Shown one piece after another: positions 32,932-45,677 of a DNA stretch of 64,000 nt. How positions within the stretch are numbered: the stretch's first letter is position 1; each line of letters opens with the position of its first letter. Made by a program: the position numbers and the translations under genes. The notes beneath the pieces were generated by a model, which worked only from the letters and a program-made list of their open reading frames with translations, did no database searches and was not told the origin of the DNA. The DNA lies in assembly GCA_015146655.1 (NCBI GenBank), contig VKHL01000013.1, positions 130,879 to 194,878 of the forward strand. Direction: 5' to 3'. This DNA comes from Ochromonas danica. Its lineage: Eukaryota > Sar > Chrysophyceae > Chromulinales > Chromulinaceae.

Positions 32932-34698
32932 TTACATAAGCTCAACCTTGTTGAACAGTAACATTTTAATTGATTGTGGGTGTGCAACCATGTACAAATG
33001 AGAATCACAATCATCATCGATATTGTGTTTTCTCATTTTATAGAATTGATCATCAACTTTAGGTCTCAAGATTGGTGCAAAGACATAAAAATAACCGGCA
33101 TTGTTTGATAAATTGATCTTTCCTTCAAGTAGGAAAGGTGACCACGTCAATGTTGGATCTGTAACCACTTCCAACAGATCTTCCACCATGTCATCAATTT
33201 TATACAAGGTAAAAGAACGTAAATTCTGCAATTTAGCAACAGCTCGAAGGCTATGGCAGCCTGCAAAAGGAATGGTCAGCTTCACTAATGATCGACAAGC
33301 ACTTACCATCTGATTAACTCCATAATCACTAAACAAAGTACTTGATTGCTGTCTTACACTAATCTCAAGTTCTTTCATCGTTGATCTATATCGAGCAATA
33401 GCTAGTAAAGCACGATCAGATATACTCGGATCTCCAATACTAATGCTTAACTTCTCCAGCTTAGAGCATTTCATCATCATCATCTCAAATACCTCATCTG
33501 TGATGTTAGGCAGACTAGCACAGACACTGGTCAAGAAAGGAGATAACTTTTCAATCATCATTTGGAAAGTGTCATTGTCTGTAAAGACTGCGATGGTGCT
33601 GATGGTCAAAGCAAAGTCACTCTTCATGCATTTTAACAGTGAGTCCATCCATATTTCTGCTTGACTGGATTTCATCTTATAGCCTGTAAGTTTGACATGC
33701 CTCTGCTCCTTATTCATATCAATGGAGAAGTCGTCGACCACGAGGTTCTTCAGCATTGGGAAGGATTGCAAGAGACTAAACAAAGGAGGGATGACAACAT
33801 GGTCCACCTTAAGAGTCTTCAACGTGAGGGATTCTAAGGAAGGGCATAGATTGAGAACTGATTGAATAAGCTCTTCCACCACGATCAAGTCCTTGGGCAA
33901 GTGTTCGATATGCAAATATTCCAGCTTCTTCCCATGAGAAGAGAGAAACTCTAAGAGCTGACTCTGGCTGAGAGCGGGTGTTTCTTGCTTCAAATCCAAC
34001 GTTAATATACGCAAAGGAGTTTCTGGATCTTGTTGGCGAAGCAAGGAGATAACTTCACCAGCACTCATTCCAGAGCAAGCATGCATTTCCAATCCATCCA
34101 AACGAATGGCAGATCCACCTTGTCTTGGTCGAAGAAAAGTCCCAAGAGTAGTGGTAGAGAGTTGATCAACATGATCAAAGACGACATTATTCAATGCAGG
34201 AACATGATGATTGATCAAACTAGCCAAAGTGTCTATATTCTTCCCACCTTCTAGTCGCACACTTTGCAGTCGAACACATCGTTGAAGGAAATACGATAAC
34301 TTATAATGTGCTCTTGCAGTAGTGATAACAAACTCACAACTACCTGATACAACGGTTAAAGATTGAATTCTGGAGAAGATTTTCTCATCCAAGGATAAGA
34401 TTTCGTTCAAGAAAGTGAGATCCAAGGGAAAGTCTTGCAAATAGACACGTCGATGAGCCAACCATGGATAGAAGGTCTTCAAAGGAAGAGAGAGTTGTTG
34501 ACGTAAGAGATAGATGAGCTTGCGTTCTTTACGTGTGCTTTGCGGGAAATGTGCGAAAGTCAGTCCCGCCAAGACGTCCAGCCAGTCCGAGCGACTGCTT
34601 CCCAAGCAGGCAATATCACAGAGGGAGATATCATGCCAGTTGAGCCATTCACCTACGACTGTAACCAGAATATCTTTGCTCAATCGGAGTATTGTCAT
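32932..34698 (-). CDS. Leucine-rich-repeat protein with F-box-like N-terminus
   Basis: Single exon of 588 residues from the ATG at 34698; an in-frame ATG at 34773 would add 25 residues. The opening LRLSKDILVTVVGEWLNWHD has the spacing of an F-box helix pair (leu-rich, then Trp), suggesting a link to SCF ubiquitin ligases, although it lacks the usual Pro. The rest is built of irregular leucine-rich repeats: SLTVVSGSCEF, LRILTLDLKQ, LESLTLKTLKV, LEKLSISIGD, LVKLTIPFAG and LRSFTLYKID, of the AMN1/F-box LRR type. No kinase or membrane region is present. The likely role is substrate recognition for ubiquitination, by inference only. Confidence 0.65.
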   Translation of the reverse strand: MTILRLSKDILVTVVGEWLNWHDISLCDIACLGSSRSDWLDVLAGLTFAHFPQSTRKERKLIYLLRQQLSLPLKTFYPWLAHRRVYLQDFPLDLTFLNEILSLDEKIFSRIQSLTVVSGSCEFVITTARAHYKLSYFLQRCVRLQSVRLEGGKNIDTLASLINHHVPALNNVVFDHVDQLSTTTLGTFLRPRQGGSAIRLDGLEMHACSGMSAGEVISLLRQQDPETPLRILTLDLKQETPALSQSQLLEFLSSHGKKLEYLHIEHLPKDLIVVEELIQSVLNLCPSLESLTLKTLKVDHVVIPPLFSLLQSFPMLKNLVVDDFSIDMNKEQRHVKLTGYKMKSSQAEIWMDSLLKCMKSDFALTISTIAVFTDNDTFQMMIEKLSPFLTSVCASLPNITDEVFEMMMMKCSKLEKLSISIGDPSISDRALLAIARYRSTMKELEISVRQQSSTLFSDYGVNQMVSACRSLVKLTIPFAGCHSLRAVAKLQNLRSFTLYKIDDMVEDLLEVVTDPTLTWSPFLLEGKINLSNNAGYFYVFAPILRPKVDDQFYKMRKHNIDDDCDSHLYMVAHPQSIKMLLFNKVELM

Positions 34699-35081
34699 GA
34701 ACACCAAAATACAAACAACAAGTGTGCGATAGCGTTGGTTGATTTGATTGTGAACGTAATGGTTGGCTATCAATCCTCGCTTTATCAGTAAAGTGGTGCC
34801 TCAACGACAATCCACTCTCTACAGTACAAGAAGTAGTCCGGTAGACTAGGCGTAGTTTTGAGGTGAACGTATGTATTGGTTGCGAAGGGAAGAGTCCGTT
34901 AAAAAGAAGAATTGGAATCGATCCGATTGGATTGCTCACTATGCTGGCTGTGCTTGAATTCGGAGGAGAGTTAAAGTCGACTGTCTCAGTATTAAAATCC
35001 GGACTTTCGGCTTTCAAACTGAGTTGTTAAAGCCTGCCCTGCCTTGGTGTTTGGCGGCAGTTTCGCAGCTTCGTGTTTTCG
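34699..35081. promoter_or_regulatory. Divergent promoter region
   Basis: It lies between the leftward LRR gene and the rightward giant IQ gene. No named motif was found. Confidence 0.4.
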
Positions 35082-38000
35082 ATGATCAACAGTTTCATTT
35101 CAGGATCGCACGCAATAACAATTCCCCAAATCGATCAGCAAGAAGAAAACAATAGTGAGAACTACAGTAAATCAGATAAGCTCTCAAGTTGGAAGGATTC
35201 CTCTCTTTCATTTCCTATCATGGAGAGTCAATTCTCTTCCACTATGCGGCCGACAATCAAAAAGCTGCCTTCAATAGCGCCGAAATATCCCATGCATGTC
35301 GTTCAATCGCGCAGTCATCTCAACCAAGGCAAAGAAACAGGTTTGACGATATCCGAAGAAGATGCTAACAGTGCAACAGCCAATGCTGAATATGAAGTTC
35401 TCAAAGCTATTATTTCCCGTGAGCAATATCTGCTTCGTCTAACAGAGGCAGTGCGCACGGTGGGCAAGACGTTCAAACCCGAAGTTATCGACATCCTTGA
35501 TCTAGTGAGAGCCGCGAGCTTGGATGTCGTTGAGAAGGTTATCCTTTGGAGAGAAAATAAGGTTAGAATATGATATTTTGACACTGGCTTATTGTTCGTA
35601 TAAATTGTAACGGGTTGGATGGTGATGGTAATAATGATGAATGATAGGGTGATGCTAATGCTGCCTTCATGTGGAATGGTGTCAATTACCTACTGAAGAT
35701 GCCTTCAGACTTGGACTATCTGGCGGACTACCTGGCTATACAAAGATGGACTGGTTTTCCGCTGCAACGGAATCCATTTTGTGTTCCATTTCCTATGGAC
35801 CCAAAAGTTGCTGGTGTAACTAGAGGTTTGTCACCTAGTAACATTTCCTTATTGCAATGCTTAATTTTGAGGTTCTGTATTGACAGTTGAAGGGGGTATG
35901 ACCATTGGTCGAGCATCCACCGCCGCGCCTTCCACGAGAGGATTGCCGATTTCCAATGGAACAGCTTCTGCTGGAACAACAGGAGAAATGCAGTCCTTTA
36001 TCTATCATGAAGATATGAAGCGTATTCGTATTGCTGAGAGTGTCATCATGAAAGCAGAAGAACAATTTGGAACATTTAGTCGAGATCCAGACGGTCGATT
36101 AGTGCCTTTAACTCAGGTAGTCTAGCAGACTAGTCCAATATATTACCCTCTCCAAACATGTTTAATCTTTTGTCGATATTAGGCCTTGACTCGCAAAGCG
36201 GCGGTGGAGTTGAAGAAAGATGATCGTCGTCCACTAACGGAAGCATCGCATACAACTTTCTCTTACGCTCCACATGCCCTCGAGGGTGGAATCGGTTTAG
36301 CGGAAGCTGGTTGGGCACCTCCTATCCTCTCTGCTCAACAACAACTTGGTTGGTAGCCTTTTCTTTTTATAAGAATCTTTATTAGCAGCTGTCAATGACA
36401 CCTGACACTTGTTGTTCTTCCCTTTAGATGCTTTGAATGATCGCAAAATCTCTCCCTTTTTGCAAGAAGTGGATGATAAGGCTCATCCTAAAAAGAAAGG
36501 ATTGTCATTACGTGGTGGTGAATTACAGGCTTCTGAGACTAGAGGGTCTGCCTCGCGACCTCACAAACCTATTCGTGCAACTATCTCAACGAAGGTTGAT
36601 TTTAAACGATATCGACAAGTACAGTCTTTAGGTGAGCGATTAACAGAAATTCAACGACTAAAGGAAGCTCTTCAAACAATCGAACAGGCTCAAAACACCT
36701 TATCAACTAAATCTGCTGGAGAGAGAGGCAGAGATGTGCTTTTGGGTGCTATACATCCACAGCAATCTGACCAGCCACTGCAACCTCGGGAACTCGATGT
36801 TCTTCGCAGCTCATTGTCTAATCGAATGGGGAAAGGGTTTACTGCACCATTGCCGAAGGCTAAAGTTCTCTCTATTGATGGGAGCAAATCAATTCCTGAA
36901 AACTATTTACAAACTGTTGATGCGAATCAACAACCGACTACCTCACGCAGTGCTAAGAGTGATGGTGGTGGAGTTGGCAGGGCAACAAGCAGTGGTGGAT
37001 TGGATGCAAAGAAATTGGATTTCAGTGCTTTGATGGACAAGTCTACCAAAGATGTTGGAAAGCTCTATGAAGCGCCTCCAGCTCCGATGATTCAACAACA
37101 AGGATTAAAACGACCACCATCAGAGAGAAATTTGCTTGGGAGCAAATCAGGAGAAAGCACCTCAGAAAAGACATCACCTTCGAGCAAGACACTTAGACAA
37201 TCCCAATCTGTTTCTGCTATTGATATTACGGATCACAAACAACATATTTTTGTTGAAGAGTCGGCAACTCAACGAAGATTACAAAAGCTTTCCGCTGAAG
37301 AAGATATCATTTCTTCTTTAAAGAAGCATGAAGTCAGCCAGAAGGCACAACAACGATCACGTGAAATTGAACGCAAACGTCGTCTATTGAGTGAAGCAGA
37401 AAGCACTACTGCTGCTAAGAAAATGATCATAGAAGAGAAAGAGAATGTCTTCGATTACTATGCCACTCGTATTCAAAGTGCAGTGAGAGGCTGGATTGTG
37501 AGAAGATGGGTGCAGTGGTATTTGGACGTCTCAGACAAAGCAGCAGTCATTGTACAGGCATTAATTCGAGGTGGTTTAGACCGAAGAAGAGTGAGGCAAA
37601 AGAGGCGAATCTTTCAAGCTGCCACTATAATACAAAAGAACTTTCGTGGGTGGTTATCAAGAGTAAGTTGAACCCATTATTCTTTATATATCCCTGCTGT
37701 ATGTTTGTATGTTTTATCAATCGTGTATTTGTCATTGAACAGGGTACAAGCTCCACGATGGCGAAAAAGAAGAACTTAACAAAGAATGCTGTTACAATTC
37801 AACGTATTTGGCGTGGTGTCTTGGGTAAACGTCGTGCAGCAAGTAAAAGAGATTTGGATAAAGCAGCTAAGAAGGCATTTGATGCTGTTGATGCACAATC
37901 ATTGGTATCTGCTGATGTCAAAGAACTAGCTAAGAGAATTATCTACGCTATTGAAGAACCTTCAACAACTACTTTTCCACCAGATGAAGTTCTTTACTTA

Positions 38001-41000
38001 ATCCAACAAACTGTCTTGATTATACAATCTGCACGTGGCTATCTTGGATTAGCCGATTATGATTTCTTCCATGCTCGACATTATCTAGAGGTGAAAGGAG
38101 ATGAAATGGATTGGAAACAAGCAGCTAAAGTTGTAAATCGTTCAGAGACGTTTATAAGATTAGTTCGTGCATTGGCATTTGGACCTGGTGCCAAACCACC
38201 TCGTTTGATTCAATTGCCACAGGCTGTCAATGCACTTTATGCTGCTCAAGCTAATAATCCGAAATGGAATATTCATACTTTCCAACATATGGGAAAAGGT
38301 TCTCGAATCTGTGTGCAGTTGTTCAAGTGGTTGACGGCTATGATTGAAGTATCAGACCGACAACAGCAGTTCTTATCTCTTATTGCTACTTCCTTCCCTG
38401 ATTGGCTACCCAAATTAAATGAAATGCAACAAAGTGCACGTCAATGTGAGTTTGAAATTGAATTGAATAAGAAGGCAATGGAAGTTGTTGGTCAGCAACG
38501 GGAACAAAGAGAAGAAGATGAAGACTATTGCGCTTTGTTAGAGAAAGAGAGCAAGATGCTCAAGCGTCTAATGAATGATGCTAAATCACGATTGAAGCAT
38601 CTTGTGATCGAAATGGCGAAATTGAAAAATGATCAATCAACTCGTGAAATGGTTGCCTTGACAACAATTGAAGAGAGATTAACAGAGAGTCGTACCGAAT
38701 TAGATGCTTTAGCAACTGCTTTACAGGAAACAACAATTCGTGCCGAACAAGGAGACCGTGCTGCCAAAGAATTTGTTCAGGAATTAAGATTGAAATTAAC
38801 GAATCAAAAGCTCAAGAATTCAGAAATGGAAGGACAAAAGAAGCTATTAGAATTACAAGTTGAAAGTAATAAAGCTAAACGGCGAGCTGATTCAAGATTG
38901 CCTTCTGCTGTCTTGTCTCGTGTGCTATTAGCAGGAGAAGCAAAAGCTGCCTATATCATTGCCCAACTTAATTCACAAGCTATGATACATAGTGCTGGAG
39001 TACGTCATGTCTCTGATCTACCAGCTCACTTAATGGAGATTTATGAACCTTTACATACGGAAGAAGATCGTTGTCGACATGAAGCAAGAAAGTATTATGT
39101 AGAAGCAGAGAAGGCTCGAAAAAGTCATGAAGAATATCTTACACGTACTCTTGCTGAGAATGATATCAAAGAACAGAAAAGTAAGAATAAGATGCTTCCT
39201 TCCGAACAAGAATTGGAAGAAGAACGATTGGAAAATGAGAAAGAAGCTCTAGAAGAACGACGGAAGCATATGCAATACCTTCCTGATCATGTCCTCTTTG
39301 ATGCTCCTAAACGACCACGACCCATCATCCTCGCCTTAGCACGAGACCTTCCAGGATTGGCTAAGAAAGCTATTCATCAAGAAATCACTACCTCCATGCC
39401 AGGTTCTTTTGTTTATTTAAACACAGATGTTAACTTTGGTTTAGATGTTCAAGCTATTCAAGCGGTTATAACGGCTGAGAAGAATGTTATGATTCATGTT
39501 GATCATGGACTGACTCGAGCAACTCGAGATAGCTTTTTGCATGCACTGGAACTAACTTTGCATGCTCTTGTACCTACGCCATTGGTTGCTTTGGCTATTG
39601 GAAGTTCTGAGAATGTCCGCGGTGGTGGACATGGTGGCGTGGATCAGGAAGATTTGCCACTTTTGCGTGATCAACGATTAAAAGTCGTCTTAGAGAATTT
39701 ATATTTCTTAGCAATGGAGCTTCAATCCTCAGTGATGATGAAAATGGGAGCTATGCGTGCTAGCGAAGTGGAGCCATCCTCATCTTCGTTGGCGTTAGTT
39801 TGTGAAGCAAGTTATCTCTTCTATTCTGAAGAACAACAGCTCTTTGATCTTCCTCACAGACGATCCCAGCTTCTTCATACTTGGCCTATGGCTCGGAAAC
39901 TCCTTTCTGATGTTGGCTTGATAGCGCGGAAGCTAACTAGTCTTCGTCTTGGACGAGGTCCTAATCGTCTTGGACTTATTAATTGCTTGACAGAGTATTT
40001 TCATCGTCCTCTATGGCCCAGTGCTCACGATAAGGAACGACTTCATGATCCTCTTCTTCATAGCTTGGCTTCTTTGTTAGAATATTATGTTGAAGGAGAG
40101 AGATTATACATGCAGGGAGGTGGTGCTCCTCCACAAGCCTTTACCAAGAACTCAATGAAAGGGATTCAAACTGTCGTGACGGTCTCTGATCAAGTCATGG
40201 GTATGTCTTCTTTATCGTCACCATCCGCTGCTAAAACCACGAGTGGTCGACGAGATGGGATGTCATGGAAAGAAGCTTCAGCATTGCTCATGAAAGCGGC
40301 TTTGGAAGATCTTCGCATCTCCAAGAGTGTAACTAAGGTTGATGGAGAGGTGTGTATGATCTCTGTCTACCGCGATCGCTCAGCTATCTTCTTGGAAGTC
40401 TATGAATCGTCTTCCTCGCGAACCTATCTTACAGCCGTCTCGGTTTATGATGTTCCTTCGATCTTGGTGCCTAATGGCACAGAGCGACGGAAGAAGAGTG
40501 ATAGTGGCAGCAGCAGTGTTGTGGTACCAGATACCCCCATGAAAATGTATGAACAACTGATTGCCTTACTGCGCTTTCAACGACCGAAATTTCACAAGCC
40601 TATTAAAACTGTGGGAGCAACAACCAGTTCAGCTTCTATTGTTAGCATTCCCAAGGAACTGGTTTGTCGTCGACAATATAGTTATTTAGGCCAATTTGTT
40701 TGTCTTCGCAATGGGCATCGTCTTATTTTGAAATGTTATGAAGGTGCTCTCGGAGAAGTCTTCTTCCAAGGTTATCTACCCGCTTATTGTGCCCGCTTTG
40801 AGGCTCTTGTTGGAACAGAAGATCGCTTGAAACTTATTCGTGATGCTGAAAGAAATAGCGATCTATATGATAAGAACGAATTTATCATCGCACAAGACGA
40901 GACAGATTGTCTTCCTTTGCTGCCTTATTTGATTGATCGTTTGCGTGTGACACCTTCTGTGGCCATGCATGAAGCGAGACATCCTCCTTCTCCTTCCGCT

Positions 41001-44000
41001 CGCTATGGTGCGATTTCTTCTTTCTATGAAATGTCTACGCGCATGGATGGGTTTGTAAAGGTGGCTGATGAGCAAGGCTTCCGACTCAAACCTCGTCTAC
41101 GAGGAGGTGCAGGGAAGGTACATTTCCGACGAGTTCATTCCTTTTTAGGCGTGCGCTATCTACTTGAAGGAAGGCTCGTTTCCAAGACTCGATTGCTTGT
41201 TCTGCGTGCTTATGAACCTGTTCACCGAAGAATTTTGAATGTGGAAATCTCACTGTTCTTGCGAGAAGTACTATTGTATGGAAGTTCAGGTGCTGGCGCC
41301 TCATCAGGAGCAGGAGTGGGAGGGGATGATGACAACTTGAAACGTTATCATATTCCTTTGTTATTGAAACGTTTACGAATAGATTGGAGAGGCAATCACC
41401 AGCTTCTCTTTGATCGTACGATTGTTCGCATTGTGGCCACAATCTCCAAGCAACGCTTCCAGCTCTCTGCTCTTGCAGTGGACAACCATTCGATGGAGAT
41501 ATTATTACATGATCCTCTCACCTCTGAGAGATGTCTTGGAGTCATCGATGATCAACAATTACAAGCTCTGTGTTCTTTAGTTCCGAACACTGAGATGCTT
41601 GGCTCAGGGAAAAGGATAGGCGATAGTGTTAAGAGTGAAGCAATTATTCATGCCATGAGAGAAGTTCATGATGATCGTGATGAGTCTCTACTACATCGTG
41701 GTGCTTCTTCTTCTGCCTTCGACATGTTGAAGGTACTAAAAGATGTGGGATTGGTTGCAACGCTACTGAAAAAGCTCTCCCTCTATCTTGTAGCAGTGGA
41801 TAGTAAGACCGTGCGAGGCGGATTTATAACCGCAAGATGCCCTGTTACCATTCAATTGACATATACTCCATCCTCATCCACAGCAACAATCAGTCCTGAC
41901 TCTGTGGAACCTATTGTTTCATCTCCTGAACCATTGGAAACTGCTCTTCGTTTCCGCACAAAACTCATCGAGACGAATGTGGAAAACTATCAAAGTCGCA
42001 CTCAACCTCTTACCGTGAACTTGGAGAAGGAATTGGATGCGCTCGCTCTTGCTCGATCAAAAGAAGCGGACGTACGAGAAGCTGAAATTATGTCTACTTC
42101 TCAGCAACTAAGTCAACATCTTGAGACCCTGGGTCAAGAAGCTGTCACGGCGATTTCTGATGCTACCACAAGTGCTGCTGAATGGCTCCTGGATAGTATG
42201 CAACAGAAGATAGTGGATCGCTTAACACACCGAGAGAATCCGGGTAAAGATCAAGAAGAGATCTTGGTGCAAAGACGGGAAGAGAAGAAACGTCTTACTC
42301 TTGAAACTCTTGCCGAAGCTAAGGGTGGAAAAGAAGCAGCAACAGGTGAAGAGAAAGAGATCATGGAAGGTATTTGGCGTGTTGTGTTAGAAATGGGACT
42401 GAAAGCACAATTTCGAGAACAAAAAGTCAAGTGGCACGGTCATATTGCTGTTAAGATCTTGGAAACTAATAGTTGGATTGGTTCGGAAGGAATGGGTAAA
42501 TGCTATAAGTTCATAATCTATGAACCCAATGTTGCTCAACACTTTGAAGGAATAATACGATCGAAGAAGCATCTTATTGAAGTCTTAGGCCTGCATGGAC
42601 GAGATTTATTGGACGAAAAGAAAGAAAAGGAGATGTTAATCTTCATTTGTCGCAATCGATTAGAAGTTGTGGTGAATAAAATTAGTGAATTGGGCGACAT
42701 TAACCCAAGTGATGCGCCTCCCTACCGAATCGAGTTCTTATCTGATAGATTGTATAGTCAAGACAAAGTTACACCTGTCAATGCAACAACAGAAGAAGAT
42801 GACGAAGTCAATAGTCAAAAACTCTTGGAGATTGGTGAGTCTTTTCTCTTGTCTGTTTTTTTGTGGTCTTCTTATAATCTTTTTCTTCTTGTATGATGAT
42901 TATTGTGGCGGTTATAGAGAACGCACGTGGTCGCAAGATCATGCGATTGGTGCGTCGTGTCAGTGGTATTTTGATGCAGCTGACTGTTTTCGAATTACCA
43001 AAAGCTGTGGCGGAGGCAGCAATAGCAGGCTATATCCCATCTGATCCTACCTTGCTTGGAATTGACGTAAACATTCCCGAACTGGCCAAGGCAATATCTA
43101 GAGACCGTAACACTAACAAGGCAGGCAGTAACAACGAAGGCGGAGCAGAAGAGGAAAAGGATAACAATGCTGAAGGAAATGGTGATAATGAGAACGAGAA
43201 CGGAGATTTTGATCAACCGCCACCTGTAAATGAGGATCAAGATGTAAATGTAGAGAGTGGCTACGCTGAAGTGCGCACTATTCTCCATAATCTCCATCGC
43301 CACCTCCCCCCTGCCTTCCGTGTCGTAGGCTATGACCCGCGATCCAAAAGGAAAGTGGTTCTTGCCGTGCAACCACAAGCGATCTTGGAAGTGGCCGGAG
43401 GTGTCTTCTCTCCATATCTGGATCCAGAACGAAGGAAAGAGTTGGCAAAGATTGTATGCGATGCACTGATTTTGTTCTTCCCTGCCAATCAACCTTTTGA
43501 ACTGACCATACCATGGTCGGGTGCCAATAAGGTTGCTTTGTCCACTGCGGAAATCGGTCGGGACAAGAAGGTCACAGCAAATCGATCAAGTGCGGATCGT
43601 GTTATTCATCGACCCGGCCGGGTCTTCCGTTCTGTCATGCGAATTTCGAAATATGACCTTGTGGTCTCTATTTTTGCGACAGCCAGTAATCAAACGGAAG
43701 CAACGACTTCTTCCTCGAAGGCGGCAAATCAAATGCTGGTCTTCAATTTCTATTCCCCTTCTGTCTCCGAAGCTGCTGAGTTGGCTATTACGGAAGAAGA
43801 GCAGATTGCACGATTGAATGGTCAAACATTGCTATCTTACACAGAAGGAACTATTCGTGCTGCTGCTATTCGTCGATTTTGTCGCTACTTTCGCGCCGAA
43901 ATTATCGAGGACATTGTAGATCCAACTCATCGAGTCCTGCATGTCGTTCTCCTCCCACCAGATAAAGCTTACCTAACCGAGTATGAAATGGTTCGTGTTC

Positions 44001-44521
44001 CTCCCCCAGGAGAAGATATTCGGCCAGTGGGTATACCAGGTATCTTCTTTCCTTTGGACACTTGTGGGCGACCTCTTCATCGTCGTGGTATGACACTATG
44101 GAACAAAGACAAGACGACCACACCTCCTCAAAAAGACTTCCTTGTCACAGTTTACACCAAATCTCTCGTCGAGACACCAGAGAAAGGATTGGTTATCAAA
44201 TTCTATGATCGTAGTACATCATCCACTTCCATTTTACATCTCGGTCCTTCTGAATTAATGCGAATCTGTACCCATGCTGATGAGCCTGATCTTCTCCGAG
44301 ACATGGTAACAGCCAAGCAGATGGAGGATGGATCACCCAGTGACGACCTCACAGAAGGATTGAAGGAGTTTACGGTGAAGGGAGAATTGGAGAAAAAGAC
44401 GAAAGATCTGGTGAATCACTTGGTAGACGTTGTTTTGCAAGATCTTGGGTATTATATTAGTCCGCAAGACACAATCGTGCCGTATGTGGTGAGTGCACCG
44501 AAGGGATGCTTGCCTGTTTAG
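35082..44521 (+). CDS. Giant IQ-motif coiled-coil protein with repeated beta modules
   Basis: Seven exons: 35082-35561, 35648-35825, 35887-36116, 36183-36348, 36428-37662, 37743-42834 and 42918-44521. All phases match (8985 nt, 2994 residues). ATG 35082 is used; a GTG nine bases earlier was ignored. The first quarter is low in complexity. Four IQ calmodulin-binding motifs span the exon 5/6 junction, for example YATRIQSAVRGWIVRR, AATIIQKNFRGWLSR and VTIQRIWRGVLGKRR. Next comes a segment like the base of a dynein stalk (CVQLFKWLTAMIEVSD) and about 250 residues of coiled coil. The C-terminal half repeats a module ending in an (I/L/V)-rich strand plus YEP, as in LLVLRAYEP and YKFIIYEP. A cytoskeletal or flagellar role is inferred. 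Confidence 0.8.
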
Positions 44522-44644
44522 AAACGTTGCCAAGGAGACAGATTACTACAAACATCTTGTTTGTGAGATCCATGATAGGTGTGGGTGTATTTATTTGAGA
44601 ATTTTCGGTGCCTTTGGTGTGTAATTGTGAAGTAATCCGATTAG

Positions 44645-45004
44645 TCAAGTATTCCTGGGGTTGAATCCACACTTAACGATGTTTCCTGTCACTCTGTGGA
44701 AGTTATTCCACTTTTGATTTCTTTTACACATCACGACAAGTGCATACAGTATATACCTATCATTGAGTAGTTTCTCTGCTGCCTTTGGAGTCCAGTTGTC
44801 CGCTCCTGGTATCTGGCCATTCAAAATATAGGTCAAATGCTCATTCTGAGCCACAAGGCGATCAGCTCTTTCTCGTTCAAGACCGTGGGGAAAATGCCAC
44901 TGACCCGAAGGCCCTTCTGTAACACACTTCAATAAAGCACTTCTTTTCCCCGCAGCAGATTGCGAGAAAAGTGAATGAAATGACTTTAGGAACGCCGTGG
45001 ACAC
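44645..45004 (-). CDS. Small uncharacterised protein, C-terminal exon, start unresolved
   Basis: This is a leftward open frame of about 119 codons with protein-like composition: TEGPSGQWHFPHGLERERAD, NGQIPGADNWTPKAAEKLL, KWNNFHRVTGNIVKC. It has no ATG near its 5' end; the frame opens just after TTCTAG, a good 3' splice site. The first exon therefore lies upstream, between about 45005 and 45195, but I could not settle the donor. One candidate joins MNLWTFFRP through a 32-nt intron, far shorter than the 59-126 nt norm here; another uses a weak GTAGCT donor. The family is not recognised. Size and the early hydrophobic-basic residues would suit a small mitochondrial protein. Confidence 0.45.
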   Translation of the reverse strand: MSTAFLKSFHSLFSQSAAGKRSALLKCVTEGPSGQWHFPHGLERERADRLVAQNEHLTYILNGQIPGADNWTPKAAEKLLNDRYILYALVVMCKRNQKWNNFHRVTGNIVKCGFNPRNT

Positions 45005-45677
45005 CTAGAACCAGTTGCTTTCCCTCTCAGTAGCACCGGCCGGAAGAAAGTCCACAAGTTCATGTCCATATACTTATCGCTAACAGCTACGCTTGATTGC
45101 CCAGATCTCCAATAAGAAAACAAAAGAGAGACAAGCTTCTGATGGAGCAAAGCGTGACACTCAGAAAACTTATGGTCCTCCAAATCCAGATTCAAACTTT
45201 GCGTATCCGATTGGTTTTCGCACCCGCCACTGCAAAAATCTCATCCTCTCCCTGGTAGTACAATGCAGAAGAGAGTTATTTAGAAGAAGGAGGCTTAAAA
45301 GTGGCTAGGGATGACTCTATGAAAGCAACAGAGAGCAAAGAAAGCAAAAAGTCTTTGAGGTTGTCGTGGAAGGTGGTGGGTGCATGCAAAATCTGTGCTG
45401 ATGGCGTATTCAAAGTCAGACTTACACAGTTTAAAGTCGAAATCTTGGGGTCTAAAAACATGTTACAGAACGACACCAAAACGGCACAAAGAACACAAAG
45501 AAGAGCAGCAGGTCTGGAGGGGCCGAGTGGTCTTCAAGTCACTCGATCAGTCCACTCCGCCCTGCCACATCTGCCCTTTTTTTTATCCAGATCCGAGATC
45601 GGAGATCTCATGACCTTTCTTTGACAGAACAAGTTGTGCAGTGGCAACGATTACTCGTTGAGTATTTTCTCTTCTCA
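45005..45677. other. Region between divergent genes, probably with unresolved 5' exons
   Basis: It should contain the first exon of the small leftward gene and the promoter or first exon of the histidine kinase. CTTTGACAG at 45619 could be a 3' splice site extending the kinase upstream of Met at 45678. Confidence 0.35.

Noticed and set aside
37506-37742. A separate gene start at 37506 for the long second part of the IQ protein
   Set aside because: GTAAGT at 37663 and CAG at 37742 give an intron whose removal joins consecutive IQ motifs in phase, so it is one gene.
45093-45624. Several short rightward frames before the histidine kinase
   Set aside because: They have no ATG in a sensible context, no recognisable motif and overlap each other; at most one small piece could be a first exon of the kinase.
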